The notes: generated from the letters alone by a model not told the origin. DNA of 39,158 nucleotides from an uncultured Clostridia bacterium (GCA_944386635.1 CALXBV010000030.1:1-39158), one strand, 5' to 3'. Counted from the stretch's first letter, positions 31,587-39,158 are shown. A program made the numbers and translations.

Positions 31587-32261
31587 ATGGATGAGATATT
31601 AAAAGTAGAGAATTTAACTAAAATATATGGAAAGGGAGAAAATAGAGTCGTGGCTGTAGATAATGTATCTTTTAGTGTAAAGCGAGGGGAGTTCGTAGCT
31701 ATAGTTGGAAGTAGTGGCAGTGGAAAATCTACTATACTTCATTTAATAGGAGGTGTAGATAGACCAACAAGTGGAAAAGTATATATAGAAGGAAAGGATA
31801 TTTACTCATTAAATGAAGAGAACTTAGCAATATTTAGAAGAAGGCAGGTAGGACTTATTTATCAGTTTTATAATTTAATCCCAATTTTAAATGTTGTAGA
31901 AAATATAACATTGCCTTGTGACTTAGATGGTAAAAAAGTCGAAAAATCAAGAATTGATGAAATACTTAAAGTATTAGGACTTGAAAATAGAAAAAATAAT
32001 TTACCAAATGAACTTTCTGGTGGACAACAGCAAAGAGTATCTATAGGAAGAGCATTAATAAATAATCCGGCTATAATTTTAGCAGATGAACCAACTGGTA
32101 ATTTGGATTCTAAGTCTAGTGATGAGATTGTTGAATTGTTAAAAGTTTCAAACAAAAAGTATAATCAGACTATTATTATGATTACGCATAATCTAGAAAT
32201 AGCAAAAATTGCTGATAGAGTTATAAAGATAGAAGATGGTAAGATAGTATCGGAGGTGTAA
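31587..32261 (+). CDS. ABC transporter ATP-binding protein (MacB/LolD type)
   Basis: 224 aa from ATG 31587, chosen for AAAGGAGG directly upstream; the frame continues upstream into the promoter. All ABC motifs are present: GSSGSGKST (Walker A), IYQFYNLIP (Q-loop), LSGGQQQR (signature), AIILADEPTGNLD (Walker B and D-loop) and MITHN (H-loop). The N-terminal NLTKIYGKGENRVVAVDNVSF is typical of ATPases that partner FtsX-like permeases. Its permease follows 4 bases later. These systems do mechanical work on extracellular substrates (antimicrobial peptides, lipids) rather than ordinary import. Expression probably depends on the adjacent two-component system. Confidence 0.96.
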   Translation: MDEILKVENLTKIYGKGENRVVAVDNVSFSVKRGEFVAIVGSSGSGKSTILHLIGGVDRPTSGKVYIEGKDIYSLNEENLAIFRRRQVGLIYQFYNLIPILNVVENITLPCDLDGKKVEKSRIDEILKVLGLENRKNNLPNELSGGQQQRVSIGRALINNPAIILADEPTGNLDSKSSDEIVELLKVSNKKYNQTIIMITHNLEIAKIADRVIKIEDGKIVSEV

Positions 32262-32265
32262 TAAT

Positions 32266-34851
32266 ATGAATGTATTAAATAAACTTACAATAAAAAGTCT
32301 TCAAATGAATAAAAAGAGGACTATTGTTACAATAATAGGTATTATTCTTGCAACTTCACTTATAACAGCAGTAGCTACAATGGTAGTAAGTTTTAGAGAG
32401 ACTATGATAGAATATGAAAAAAATAGTTCTGGAAATTACCATTATATGTTTAGTGATGTTCCAAGTGAGGATTTGAAATATTTTAAAAATAATAAAAATA
32501 TTGAAAATGTATATTGTACTGAGTATATAGGATATTCTAATTTAGAAGGAGCTCAAAATGAATATAAGCCATATTTATGTCTGTGGGCATATGATAGTCA
32601 AGCACTATTAAATTCTTCTTTAAAGTTAATTGAAGGAAGAATGCCACAAAATGAAAATGAGATAGTTATCTCAGAACATATTGAAAGCATAGCAGGTGTT
32701 AAATATAATATAGGAGATAAATTGAATATAGATGTATCTAAAAGAACAGATATAGATGGAAAATATGAACTTGATCAAAATAATACATATGTTGAAGGTG
32801 AAGAAAAGCTAGAGTATATGTATACAAAAGAATATGAGATAGTTGGAATAATAGAAAGACCAAATTATGATATAGAAAGTCCTAGTGCTCCAGGGTATAC
32901 AATAGTTACTTATTTAGATGATAATAATCTAAGTGGAAATATAAATGTATATGCTTTACTTACAGATTACGGATTAAAAAATCAAGAAGAAGTGGTATCA
33001 CAAATTACTGGAATTGATAAAGATATTTTAATAGCTGTAAAAAATCAAGAACAACTTACAGATGAGCAAGTCGAAGAATATAACAATTCAAAATATGTTT
33101 ATAGTAAAAATGAGAGTCTATTACGTTATGAAAATTTTGAAGTAAGTGATTCTACATTGTCAACTGTATTAGCTCTTGCTGGAGTTGTAATAGTAATAAT
33201 TATTGTTACTAGTGTATTTTGTATAAGGAATAGTTTTGCTATATCTATTACGGAGAAAATGAGACAATATGGTATGCTTTCTTCTGTTGGTGCTACACCA
33301 AAACAAATAAGGAAAAATGTATTATATGAGGCTATGATTTTAGCTTTAATAGGTATACCAATTGGGATACTATGTGGACTTTTTGCAGATTTTATTTTAC
33401 TTAAAGTAATTGGCACTATTTTAGCTGAAGCTATGGATGATTTGGTATTTATATTTAGTGTATCATGGTTATCAGTAATATTAGCAGCTTTATTAGCGTT
33501 AGTTACTATATATTTATCTGCTATATCATCAGCCAGAAAAGCTTCTAAAGTATCACCAATTGAGGCTATAAGAAGCAATAATGATATAAAGATAAATCCT
33601 AAAAAGATAAAAACATCAAAAATAATTGAAAGATTATTTGGTGTTGGTGGTAAAATTGCAGATAAAAACTTAAAGAGAAATAAGAAAAAATATAGAACAA
33701 CAGTAATATCTATTGTTGTAAGTGTAGCAGTATTTATAGCAATGTCATCTTTTATGATATATGCTTTTAGAGCATCATCTGTATACTATAATAATACATC
33801 ATATAATATATATTTATATACAAGAGGAGATGGACTTGAAAAATATAAAGAAATAGCAGGCTTTGACGGTATTGAAGAATACTCTATTGTAAGAGAATCT
33901 AATTTTTTTGTGGATAGAGACACGTTAAAAGATAATAAGGATGCAAGAATAGAAGAGGATAGTTTAGAAGTACCTATAGCAATAGTATCACTTGGAGATG
34001 AAGAATATAAAAGATATGTAAAAGAACTCGGCTTAGATTATGGTGACTCTAAAGATAAAGCAATTTTAATAGATGATTATACACAGTATGTGGTTGATGA
34101 AAATAATAAAGGAAAATATATTATGAAAAGAACATATACATATGATAAAGGAGATGTTATTTTAGGAAGCTTTGAGGATGAAAGCAAAAAAGATGTGCCT
34201 TTAGAGATTGCTGTTGTAGCCACAACAAGACCTATGGGACTTGAAAATGTAAACAATCCATATGGATATTTAGTTGTAAGTGATGAATATTTTAATAATA
34301 ATATTAATAATACTTATATGGAAGAAATGTATATAAAATGTAAAGATGCAAATAAACTTGAGGGAGAAATAAAACAGACATATGAAAATGAACTAACAAT
34401 TAATAATATAGATAAACAAATGCAAGAAGAAAAATCCGTATATTTAGTTATATCTATCTTTCTTTATGGCTTTATAACAGTAATATCTTTAATAGGAATT
34501 ACTAATATATTTAATACAATAACTACAAATATGAATTTAAGAAGCAGAGAGTTTGCAATGTTAAAATCTATTGGAATGACTAATAAAGAATTTAATAGAA
34601 TGATAAGACTTGAAAGTATTTTATATGGATTAAAATCATTAATTATAGGAATACCTATTGGAATTATATTATCATATTTAGTATATAAAGCAGTATCTGG
34701 TGGAATAGAAATGGATTTTATATTGCCAATAAATAGTATACTTATTGCAATTGTAGTTGTATTTTTACTAATAATATGTATAATGAGATACTCATTAAAT
34801 AAGATAAATAAGCAAAATATTATAGAAACAATAAGAAAAGATAACATATAA
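32266..34851 (+). CDS. FtsX-family ABC permease with two FtsX domains and two large external domains
   Basis: 861 aa, ATG 32266 after GGAGGTG, immediately behind its ATPase. Predicted layout: membrane segment about 18-40, external domain about 41-290, three segments about 292-425 (first FtsX core with MRQYGMLSSVGATPKQIRKN), a further segment about 475-500, second external domain about 500-725, and three segments about 728-845 (second core with REFAMLKSIGMTNKEFNRM). This is two MacB-like permeases in one chain, giving 8 membrane segments; the 10-segment BceB arrangement is not seen. The external domains are divergent in sequence and likely contact the exported or removed compound. A strong terminator follows. 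Confidence 0.93.
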   Translation: MNVLNKLTIKSLQMNKKRTIVTIIGIILATSLITAVATMVVSFRETMIEYEKNSSGNYHYMFSDVPSEDLKYFKNNKNIENVYCTEYIGYSNLEGAQNEYKPYLCLWAYDSQALLNSSLKLIEGRMPQNENEIVISEHIESIAGVKYNIGDKLNIDVSKRTDIDGKYELDQNNTYVEGEEKLEYMYTKEYEIVGIIERPNYDIESPSAPGYTIVTYLDDNNLSGNINVYALLTDYGLKNQEEVVSQITGIDKDILIAVKNQEQLTDEQVEEYNNSKYVYSKNESLLRYENFEVSDSTLSTVLALAGVVIVIIIVTSVFCIRNSFAISITEKMRQYGMLSSVGATPKQIRKNVLYEAMILALIGIPIGILCGLFADFILLKVIGTILAEAMDDLVFIFSVSWLSVILAALLALVTIYLSAISSARKASKVSPIEAIRSNNDIKINPKKIKTSKIIERLFGVGGKIADKNLKRNKKKYRTTVISIVVSVAVFIAMSSFMIYAFRASSVYYNNTSYNIYLYTRGDGLEKYKEIAGFDGIEEYSIVRESNFFVDRDTLKDNKDARIEEDSLEVPIAIVSLGDEEYKRYVKELGLDYGDSKDKAILIDDYTQYVVDENNKGKYIMKRTYTYDKGDVILGSFEDESKKDVPLEIAVVATTRPMGLENVNNPYGYLVVSDEYFNNNINNTYMEEMYIKCKDANKLEGEIKQTYENELTINNIDKQMQEEKSVYLVISIFLYGFITVISLIGITNIFNTITTNMNLRSREFAMLKSIGMTNKEFNRMIRLESILYGLKSLIIGIPIGIILSYLVYKAVSGGIEMDFILPINSILIAIVVVFLLIICIMRYSLNKINKQNIIETIRKDNI

Positions 34852-34858
34852 TTAAAAG

Positions 34859-34893
34859 TACCTTACTAGATTATACTAGTAGGGTATTTTTTT
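34859..34893 (+). terminator. Rho-independent terminator after the ABC exporter
   Basis: 11-bp stem (34859-34869 with 34876-34886, one G-T pair), 6-base loop, seven T. Confidence 0.92.
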
Positions 34894-34945
34894 GTTACAA
34901 AATTATTAAATTTTTAAATATAATATGATTTTTTTACAAAAGCTA

Positions 34946-35006
34946 TTGACAGTTGAACATTCATTCACATATAATATAATTATAGTTGAATATATGTTCA
35001 ACTATA
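34946..35006 (+). promoter_or_regulatory. Promoter and twin operators of the cadC-cadA operon
   Basis: TTGACA (34946-34951), 18 bases, TATAAT (34970-34975). Operator 1: AGTTGAA (34951-34957), N6, TTCACAT (34964-34970), inside the spacer. Operator 2: a perfect dyad with 10-bp arms, 34981-34990 and 34997-35006, also containing AGTTGAA-N6-TTCAACT, placed at the predicted transcription start. Two sites with the same half-site and the same 6-bp centre strongly suggest binding by the ArsR/CadC-like protein encoded next. Confidence 0.75.
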
Positions 35007-35018
35007 AGGAGGTAATAA

Positions 35019-35381
35019 ATGTCAAAAAATGAATTTATATGTGATTGTAATGTTATACATAAAGATGTAGTAGAAAGTACTATAAAGAATATGCCTGATG
35101 CAGATATATTTAATAAACTTGCAGATTTTTTTAAGATTTTAGGTGATACAACAAGAGCCAAAATTTTATCCGCATTAGATCAAAATGAGATGTGTGTATG
35201 TGATATAGCAAATGTTTTAGGAATGAGCAAATCATCTATTTCACATCAGTTAGGAACATTAAGAAGAAGTGGAATAGTTAAATGTAGAAAACAAGGAAAA
35301 GAAGTCTTTTATATGCTAGATGATGATCATGTTCAAAAAGTATTTGAAATAGGTATGGAACATATAGAACATAGAAAGTAA
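35019..35381 (+). CDS. cadC: CadC-like ArsR-family metal-sensing repressor
   Basis: 120 aa, ATG 35019 after AAGGAGGT. Winged-helix fold with ADFFKILGDTTRAKILSAL, VCDIANVLGMSKSSISHQLGTLRRSGIV and GKEVFYMLDDDHVQ. Metal ligands of the CadC type are present: CDC at C8/C10 near the N-terminus and MCVCD at C59/C61 in the recognition region, the set that binds Cd(II), Pb(II) or Zn(II). The C-terminal helix has DDDHVQKVFEIGMEHIEH, with histidines that could form the second, alpha-5 zinc site. It starts an operon with an HMA protein and a P-type ATPase, and two AGTTGAA-N6-TTCA operators lie at its promoter, consistent with self-repression lifted by metal. Confidence 0.93.
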   Translation: MSKNEFICDCNVIHKDVVESTIKNMPDADIFNKLADFFKILGDTTRAKILSALDQNEMCVCDIANVLGMSKSSISHQLGTLRRSGIVKCRKQGKEVFYMLDDDHVQKVFEIGMEHIEHRK

Positions 35382-35398
35382 ATTAGGAGGTAATTATT

Positions 35399-35620
35399 AT
35401 GAAGAGTAAATTTAAAATAAAGGGATTAGATTGTGCAAATTGTGCTGCAGAGCTTGAAAGAGCTATACAAAAGATTGATGGAGTGCAAAATGCAAGTATT
35501 AGTTTTATGACTGAGAAATTAGTAATTGAATGTGAAGAGGCTTTAAAAGATGAAATTTATAAAAAGATAAGAAAGGTTGTAAAAAGGGAAGAGCCCGATG
35601 TAACATTAGAAGAGGCTTAG
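35399..35620 (+). CDS. Free-standing heavy-metal-associated (HMA) domain protein
   Basis: 73 aa, ATG 35399 after AGGAGGTAA. A ferredoxin-like HMA domain with GLDCANCAAELERAI (C12 and C15), followed by IDGVQNASISFMTEKLVIE. The short acidic tail (EEPDVTLEEA) has no membrane part. In most related Cd/Zn ATPases this domain is the N-terminus of the pump itself; here it ends with TAG at 35618-35620, and the pump frame continues in the same reading frame directly after it. It either delivers metal to the pump as a separate chaperone or is a split piece of it. The TAG overlaps the ribosome site of the pump gene, giving coupled translation. Confidence 0.9.
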   Translation: MKSKFKIKGLDCANCAAELERAIQKIDGVQNASISFMTEKLVIECEEALKDEIYKKIRKVVKREEPDVTLEEA

Positions 35621-35629
35621 GTGATAAAG

Positions 35630-37480
35630 ATGAAGAAAAAAGGAATTAAGATAATAATATCATTTGTATTTTTTCTAATTGCTATGATTTTTGATTTTAG
35701 TAATGAATGGATAAACAATATATTATTTATTATCTCATATATTATAGTTGGATTTGAAATAATAAGAAAGGCTTTAAGAAATATTGTTAGAGGAAAAATT
35801 TTTGATGAGAATTTTTTAATGACTGTCGCAACAATAGGTGCATTTGGGATAGGAGAGTTTCCAGAAGCTGTTGCAGTAATGTTATTTTATCAAGTGGGAG
35901 AATTATTTCAAAGCTATGCAGTGGATAAGTCTAGGAAATCTATAGCAAGTTTGATGGATATAAGACCAGATTTTGCAAATGTAGAAAAAGATGGAGAGAT
36001 TGAAAAAGTAGATCCAGATGAGGTAAAAATAGGCGATATTATTGTTGTAAAGCCCGGAGAAAAGATTCCATTAGATGGTATAGTGATAGAGGGAAAATCA
36101 AGCCTTGATACAAAAGCATTAACAGGTGAATCTTTACCAAGAGATGTTATAGATGGTGAAGAAGTATTAAGCGGTTGTATAAATTTAAATGGTGTATTAA
36201 GAATTAAAGTTACAAAAGGATATGGTGAGTCTACAGTAAGCAAAATATTAGATCTAGTAGAAAATGCAAGTAGTAAAAAATCAAAATCAGAAAACTTTAT
36301 AACAAAATTTGCAAGATATTATACACCTATAGTTGTAATAATTGCTGTAATTTTAGCTATAGTTCCACCTCTTGTAATACAAGATGCTACATTTTCAGAT
36401 TGGTTATATAGAGCTCTATCATTTCTTGTAGTATCATGCCCATGTGCCTTAGTTATATCAATACCATTAAGTTTCTTTGGTGGAATTGGTGGAGCATCTA
36501 AAATGGGTATTTTAATTAAAGGAAGTAACTATTTAGAAGCAATATCAAATGCCGAAATTGTTGTTTTGGATAAAACTGGAACTCTTACTGAAGGAAATTT
36601 TGAAGTACAAAAAATTGAGCCTATAGAAATAAGTAAAGAAGAATTAATAGAATTTGCTGCTTATGCAGAAAATTATTCAAATCATCCAATTTCTATATCT
36701 GTGGAAAAAGCATATAATAAACAAATAGATAAAACTAAGATTCAAGCTACACAAGAGTTACCAGGAATGGGAATTGAGGCTAAAGCTTTAGATAAAGATA
36801 TATTAGTTGGTAATGAAAAACTTATGAATGAGAAGAATATAAACTTTACAAAATGTGATGAAGTTGGTACAATTTTATATGTTGCTATAAATGAAAAATA
36901 TTCCGGATACATATTAATTGCAGATAAAATAAAAGATGATTCTGCAAAAGCAATACAAGAGTTGAAGAAAAATAATATAAAAGAAACAGTAATGCTTACT
37001 GGAGATAAAAAAAGTGTTGGAGAAAGTGTTGCTAAAAAACTTGGAATAGATAAAGTATATACTGAGTTGTTACCTAATGATAAAGTAGAGAAAGTGCAAG
37101 AGTTATTAAAGGAAAAAAGTGAGAAAGGTAAACTTGTATTTGTAGGAGATGGGATAAATGATGCACCTGTGCTTGCACTAGCAGATATTGGTATAGCTAT
37201 GGGAGCTTTGGGCTCAGATGCTGCGATAGAGGCAGCAGACGTTGTAATTATGACAGATGAGCCATCAAAGATAGTAAATGCTATTAAATTATCTAAAAAA
37301 ACAATGAGAATTGTTAAAGAAAATATAATATTTGCTATTTGCGTCAAAGTATTAATCTTAATTTTAAGTGCTTTTGGACTATCTACTATGTGGGAAGCTG
37401 TATTTGCAGATGTTGGAGTATCAATAATTGCAATTATAAATGCTTTAAGAGTATTAAGAGTAAAAAATAATAATATTTAA
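35630..37480 (+). CDS. cadA: Zn/Cd/Pb-exporting P1B-type ATPase
   Basis: 616 aa from ATG 35630; the GTG at 35621 in the same frame overlaps the AGGTGAT ribosome site. Motifs in order: TGESLPR (actuator), SCPCALVIS (C270-P-C272 in the transport site), DKTGTLTEG (phosphorylated D314), SNHPIS (nucleotide-binding His-Pro), and GDGINDAPVLALADIGIAMG. Two late membrane segments contain VKVLILILSAFG and AVFADVGVSI, with the Lys and Asp that mark the Zn/Cd/Pb group as opposed to the copper pumps. There is no N-terminal HMA domain in this chain; it is supplied by the preceding gene. Exports divalent soft metals from the cytoplasm under control of CadC. Ends at a strong terminator. Confidence 0.93.
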   Translation: MKKKGIKIIISFVFFLIAMIFDFSNEWINNILFIISYIIVGFEIIRKALRNIVRGKIFDENFLMTVATIGAFGIGEFPEAVAVMLFYQVGELFQSYAVDKSRKSIASLMDIRPDFANVEKDGEIEKVDPDEVKIGDIIVVKPGEKIPLDGIVIEGKSSLDTKALTGESLPRDVIDGEEVLSGCINLNGVLRIKVTKGYGESTVSKILDLVENASSKKSKSENFITKFARYYTPIVVIIAVILAIVPPLVIQDATFSDWLYRALSFLVVSCPCALVISIPLSFFGGIGGASKMGILIKGSNYLEAISNAEIVVLDKTGTLTEGNFEVQKIEPIEISKEELIEFAAYAENYSNHPISISVEKAYNKQIDKTKIQATQELPGMGIEAKALDKDILVGNEKLMNEKNINFTKCDEVGTILYVAINEKYSGYILIADKIKDDSAKAIQELKKNNIKETVMLTGDKKSVGESVAKKLGIDKVYTELLPNDKVEKVQELLKEKSEKGKLVFVGDGINDAPVLALADIGIAMGALGSDAAIEAADVVIMTDEPSKIVNAIKLSKKTMRIVKENIIFAICVKVLILILSAFGLSTMWEAVFADVGVSIIAIINALRVLRVKNNNI

Positions 37481-37481
37481 T

Positions 37482-37507
37482 AAAAAGCTACTAAAAAGTA
37501 GCTTTTT
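37482..37507 (+). terminator. Rho-independent terminator after cadA
   Basis: 11-bp perfect stem (37482-37492 with 37497-37507), loop AAAA; the 3' arm ends in five T. Confidence 0.9.
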
Positions 37508-37561
37508 ACTTGACTTTTAAATATATAGTAATATCAATAATTGTATAAATATACCCCCTTA

Positions 37562-37590
37562 TTTACAAAATACCTATAGAGGTATATAAT
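37562..37590 (+). promoter_or_regulatory. Promoter and CsoR-type operator of the copper operon
   Basis: TTTACA (37562-37567), 17 bases, TATAAT (37585-37590). The spacer holds the dyad ATACCT-ATAG-AGGTAT (37570-37585), and a half-like ATACCCCC lies upstream at 37551-37558. The ATACC...GGTAT outline resembles known CsoR operators. Confidence 0.65.
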
Positions 37591-37608
37591 AATATGTGGT
37601 GATATAAG

Positions 37609-37896
37609 ATGGAGAATAAAAAAACTTATAGAAGTGATAATGAAAAGAAAATTATTACTAATAGAATTAACCGAATAGAAGGGCAACTTCATGGCATAAA
37701 GAAAATGATAGATGAAGATACATATTGTAAAGACATTTTAGTTCAGTTATCTGCAATAGAAAATTCGGTGAAAAGTTTATCTAATCATATATTAGAAAAT
37801 CATTTATATACTTGTGTAACAACAGATATTGAAAAAGGAAATTTAGAAGTGATTGATGAGCTTGTATCTCTATTTAAAAAATTTAATAAAGCATAA
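37609..37896 (+). CDS. csoR: CsoR-family copper-sensing repressor
   Basis: 95 aa, ATG 37609 with GTGGTGAT upstream. All-helical family with ITNRINRIEGQLHGIKKMIDEDTYCKDILVQLSAI. Copper ligands are C40, H65 and C69 (YCKDIL, ENHLYTC), with the same spacing as the C-H-C set of characterised CsoR proteins (25 and 4 residues), so Cu(I) sensing is likely rather than nickel (RcnR) or sulfur (CstR). It is the first gene of a run ending in a CopZ-like chaperone and CopA, and a dyad sits in its promoter spacer. Copper binding is expected to release the DNA and switch on export. Confidence 0.93.
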   Translation: MENKKTYRSDNEKKIITNRINRIEGQLHGIKKMIDEDTYCKDILVQLSAIENSVKSLSNHILENHLYTCVTTDIEKGNLEVIDELVSLFKKFNKA

Positions 37897-37908
37897 AAGG
37901 AGGAAATT

Positions 37909-38325
37909 ATGAGTTTTGCTTATGAAAGAAAAGTTAATTATTATGAAACTGATAGAATGGGAGTTGTACATCATTCAAACTATATCAGATATATGGAAGA
38001 GGCAAGATGTGCTTGGTTAGAAAGTGTAGATATGCCGTTTTCCCTTTTAGAGGAAAATGGTATAACAATTCCAGTACTTGGAGTAAATTGTGATTATAAA
38101 TATCATGTTACTTTTGGTGATACAATAATAATTAAACCTTTTGTAAAAGAGTATACGGGAGTAAGAATGACAGTAGGCTATAATATTGAAGACAAAAAAA
38201 CTGGAAAAACAGTTCTTGTTGGAGAGACTAAGCATTGTTTTACTGATAGAAATTTAAAGCCAATTAGTTTAAAAAAGTATGCTCCCGAATTTAATAATAA
38301 GTTTCATAATTTATTAGAAAAATAA
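37909..38325 (+). CDS. Acyl-CoA thioesterase (YbgC/FadM, 4-hydroxybenzoyl-CoA thioesterase family)
   Basis: 138 aa, ATG 37909 after AAAGGAGGA. A single hot-dog domain with the family motif YYETDRMGVVHHSNYIRYMEEAR, in which Asp and the following His/Asn-Tyr segment form the active site, followed by WLESVDMPF and the strand GVNCDYKYHVTFGD. Hydrolyses acyl-CoA or acyl carrier thioesters; the true substrate is unknown. It is placed 12 bases after csoR and about 30 bases before the CopZ-like gene with no terminator between, so it is likely co-transcribed and copper-induced. Thioesterases are not part of standard cop operons. Confidence 0.93.
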   Translation: MSFAYERKVNYYETDRMGVVHHSNYIRYMEEARCAWLESVDMPFSLLEENGITIPVLGVNCDYKYHVTFGDTIIIKPFVKEYTGVRMTVGYNIEDKKTGKTVLVGETKHCFTDRNLKPISLKKYAPEFNNKFHNLLEK

Positions 38326-38355
38326 TATTAGAAGAAAGAAAGGAAGATGAATAAT

Positions 38356-38568
38356 ATGAAAGAGATGGAAATTAAAGTAAATGGAATGGTATGTGGAGGA
38401 TGTGAAAATAGAATAAAAAATGCTTTATCTACAATAGATGGTGTAAAAAATGTAGAAGCAGATCATAATACAGGAGTCATGAAAGTTTCTTGTGAAGATA
38501 GTGTAAATAGAGAAGTTATTGAGGAAAAAATAGATGATATAGGTTTTGAAGTTGTAAAGGAAGATTAA
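38356..38568 (+). CDS. copZ: CopZ-like copper chaperone (HMA domain)
   Basis: 70 aa from ATG 38356; an in-frame ATG at 38347 lies only two bases after AGGA, so the later start has better spacing, but both are possible. A single HMA domain with GMVCGGCENRIKNAL (Cys-x-x-Cys), then IDGVKNVEADHNTGVMKVSCE and IDDIGFEVVKE. Carries Cu(I) to CopA or to CsoR. The next gene, copA, starts one base after its stop codon. A third cysteine is in the VSCED strand. The CGGC form of the metal loop is less common than CxAC/CxHC loops of classic CopZ but is known in HMA proteins. Confidence 0.85.
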   Translation: MKEMEIKVNGMVCGGCENRIKNALSTIDGVKNVEADHNTGVMKVSCEDSVNREVIEEKIDDIGFEVVKED

Positions 38569-38569
38569 A

Positions 38570-39158
38570 ATGAAAAAGATAATTTTATCAATAGATGGTA
38601 TGACTTGTTCTGCATGCTCCAATGGTCTAGAAAAGTATTTAAATAAGCAGAATGGAATAATACAGGCTAATGTAAATTTAGTTATGGCAAATGCTACTAT
38701 AATTTATGATGAGAATATTTTAGACGTAGAAAAATTGAATGAGTTTGTAAAACAGGCTGGATTTAAAAGTTTAGGTGAATTTAAACAAATAAATCTAGAG
38801 AAGAAAAATAAAAACGAAAAAATAAAGTTTATTGTATTTACAATACTTGCTATCATATTAATGTATATATCAATGGGACATATGTTTAATTTACCTATAT
38901 TTGAATTTTTAGATATAAATATAAATCCTATAAATTATGCATTATGTCTATTTATATTTGCTATAGTGTTTTTAATTTATGGATTTGATATATTAAAAAA
39001 TGGATACAAAAATTTAATACATAAAACTCCTAATATGGATACCTTAGTTGGAATAGGTGTACTTAGTAGTTTTTTATATAGCGTGTATAGTATGATTATG
39101 GTATTTAGAGGACATACGGAAAGTATACATAATTTGTATTTCGAATCTACAGCAATTG
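38570..39158 (+). CDS. copA: Copper-exporting P1B-type ATPase, N-terminal part (3' truncated by window)
   Basis: ATG 38570 follows AAAGGAAG inside the end of the previous gene; 196 codons are visible and the frame runs off the window end. Residues 1-70 are one HMA domain with IDGMTCSACSNGL (C13, C16). Then comes the first membrane region of CopA, with MYISMGHMFNLP, FIFAIVFLIYGFDIL, the YKNLIHKTPNMDTLVGIGVLSSFLYSVY block and LYFES, all diagnostic of copper pumps. The transport CPC motif and the ATPase core would lie beyond the window. Its place after csoR and copZ fits Cu(I) efflux. Confidence 0.93.
   Translation, partial: MKKIILSIDGMTCSACSNGLEKYLNKQNGIIQANVNLVMANATIIYDENILDVEKLNEFVKQAGFKSLGEFKQINLEKKNKNEKIKFIVFTILAIILMYISMGHMFNLPIFEFLDININPINYALCLFIFAIVFLIYGFDILKNGYKNLIHKTPNMDTLVGIGVLSSFLYSVYSMIMVFRGHTESIHNLYFESTAI

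Noticed and set aside
30291-34851. BceRSAB-type bacitracin module
   Set aside because: The kinase has an extracytoplasmic domain and the permease has two FtsX units with 8 segments, not the BceS/BceB layout.
36742-37347. 201-aa open frame on the minus strand within cadA
   Set aside because: The plus-strand frame encodes conserved P-type ATPase motifs here; the antisense frame has no start signal and no recognisable domain.
1-39158. tRNA, rRNA, CRISPR array, insertion sequence or prophage
   Set aside because: No cloverleaf-like G/C-rich segment, regularly spaced repeats, transposase or integrase sequence was found by reading the window.

Overview
The window is a low-GC (strongly A/T-rich by eye), gene-dense stretch from a spore-forming, Gram-positive bacterium, most likely a clostridial Bacillota. 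The evidence is a set of spore genes (pdaA-like deacetylase, SpoVB-like flippase, spoVT), a clostridial style of gene expression (strong AGGAGG-type ribosome sites, ATA/AGA-rich codons, short promoters of the TTGACA/TATAAT type), and dockerin-bearing secreted proteins. No rRNA, tRNA, CRISPR array, prophage or insertion sequence was recognised.

Left part (1-11.6 kb): the 3' end of uppP; a secreted GH25 lysozyme-dockerin gene broken by an in-frame TAA; a cytoplasmic protein that looks like a pseudo-receiver fused to a histidine-kinase dimerisation domain with a degenerate ATPase; a membrane-anchored protein with a long acidic stalk; a stand-alone MutS2-like Smr protein (minus strand); lepA; and two tandem BspA-type leucine-rich-repeat proteins that both end in dockerins. 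The three dockerins resemble each other at protein and DNA level, which suggests a common cohesin partner elsewhere in the genome.

Middle part (11.6-26.8 kb): minus-strand pdaA-spoVB (spore cortex / envelope), a histidine phosphatase, an unrecognised 188-aa protein, recD2, spoVT, a helical-repeat protein with a lysine-rich histone-like tail, an MBOAT-DHHW pair with a convergent SGNH hydrolase (probable surface-glycan O-acylation), a small anchored protein, and a three-gene operon VTC-DUF4956-Cthe_2159-type beta-helix protein. That operon has a recurrent but functionally unresolved composition.

Right part (26.8-39.2 kb): dapL (minus), a TetR regulator with a patatin-like phospholipase, a response regulator / histidine kinase / ABC ATPase / FtsX permease block, a CadC-like ArsR regulator with a separate HMA protein and a Zn/Cd/Pb P-type ATPase, then a CsoR regulator, an acyl-CoA thioesterase, a CopZ-like chaperone and the start of copA. 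Four of these regulatory units carry sequence-visible candidate operators: a palindrome between -35 and -10 for TetR, 11-bp-spaced direct repeats for the response regulator, twin AGTTGAA-N6-TTCA sites for CadC, and a dyad in the promoter spacer for CsoR.

The best candidates for something new are the pseudo-receiver/DHp protein (2105-3097), the dockerin-bearing surface proteins, and the VTC-DUF4956-beta-helix operon. Functions come from motif recognition by eye; no database search was run. Promoter calls in such A/T-rich DNA carry a real false-positive risk.
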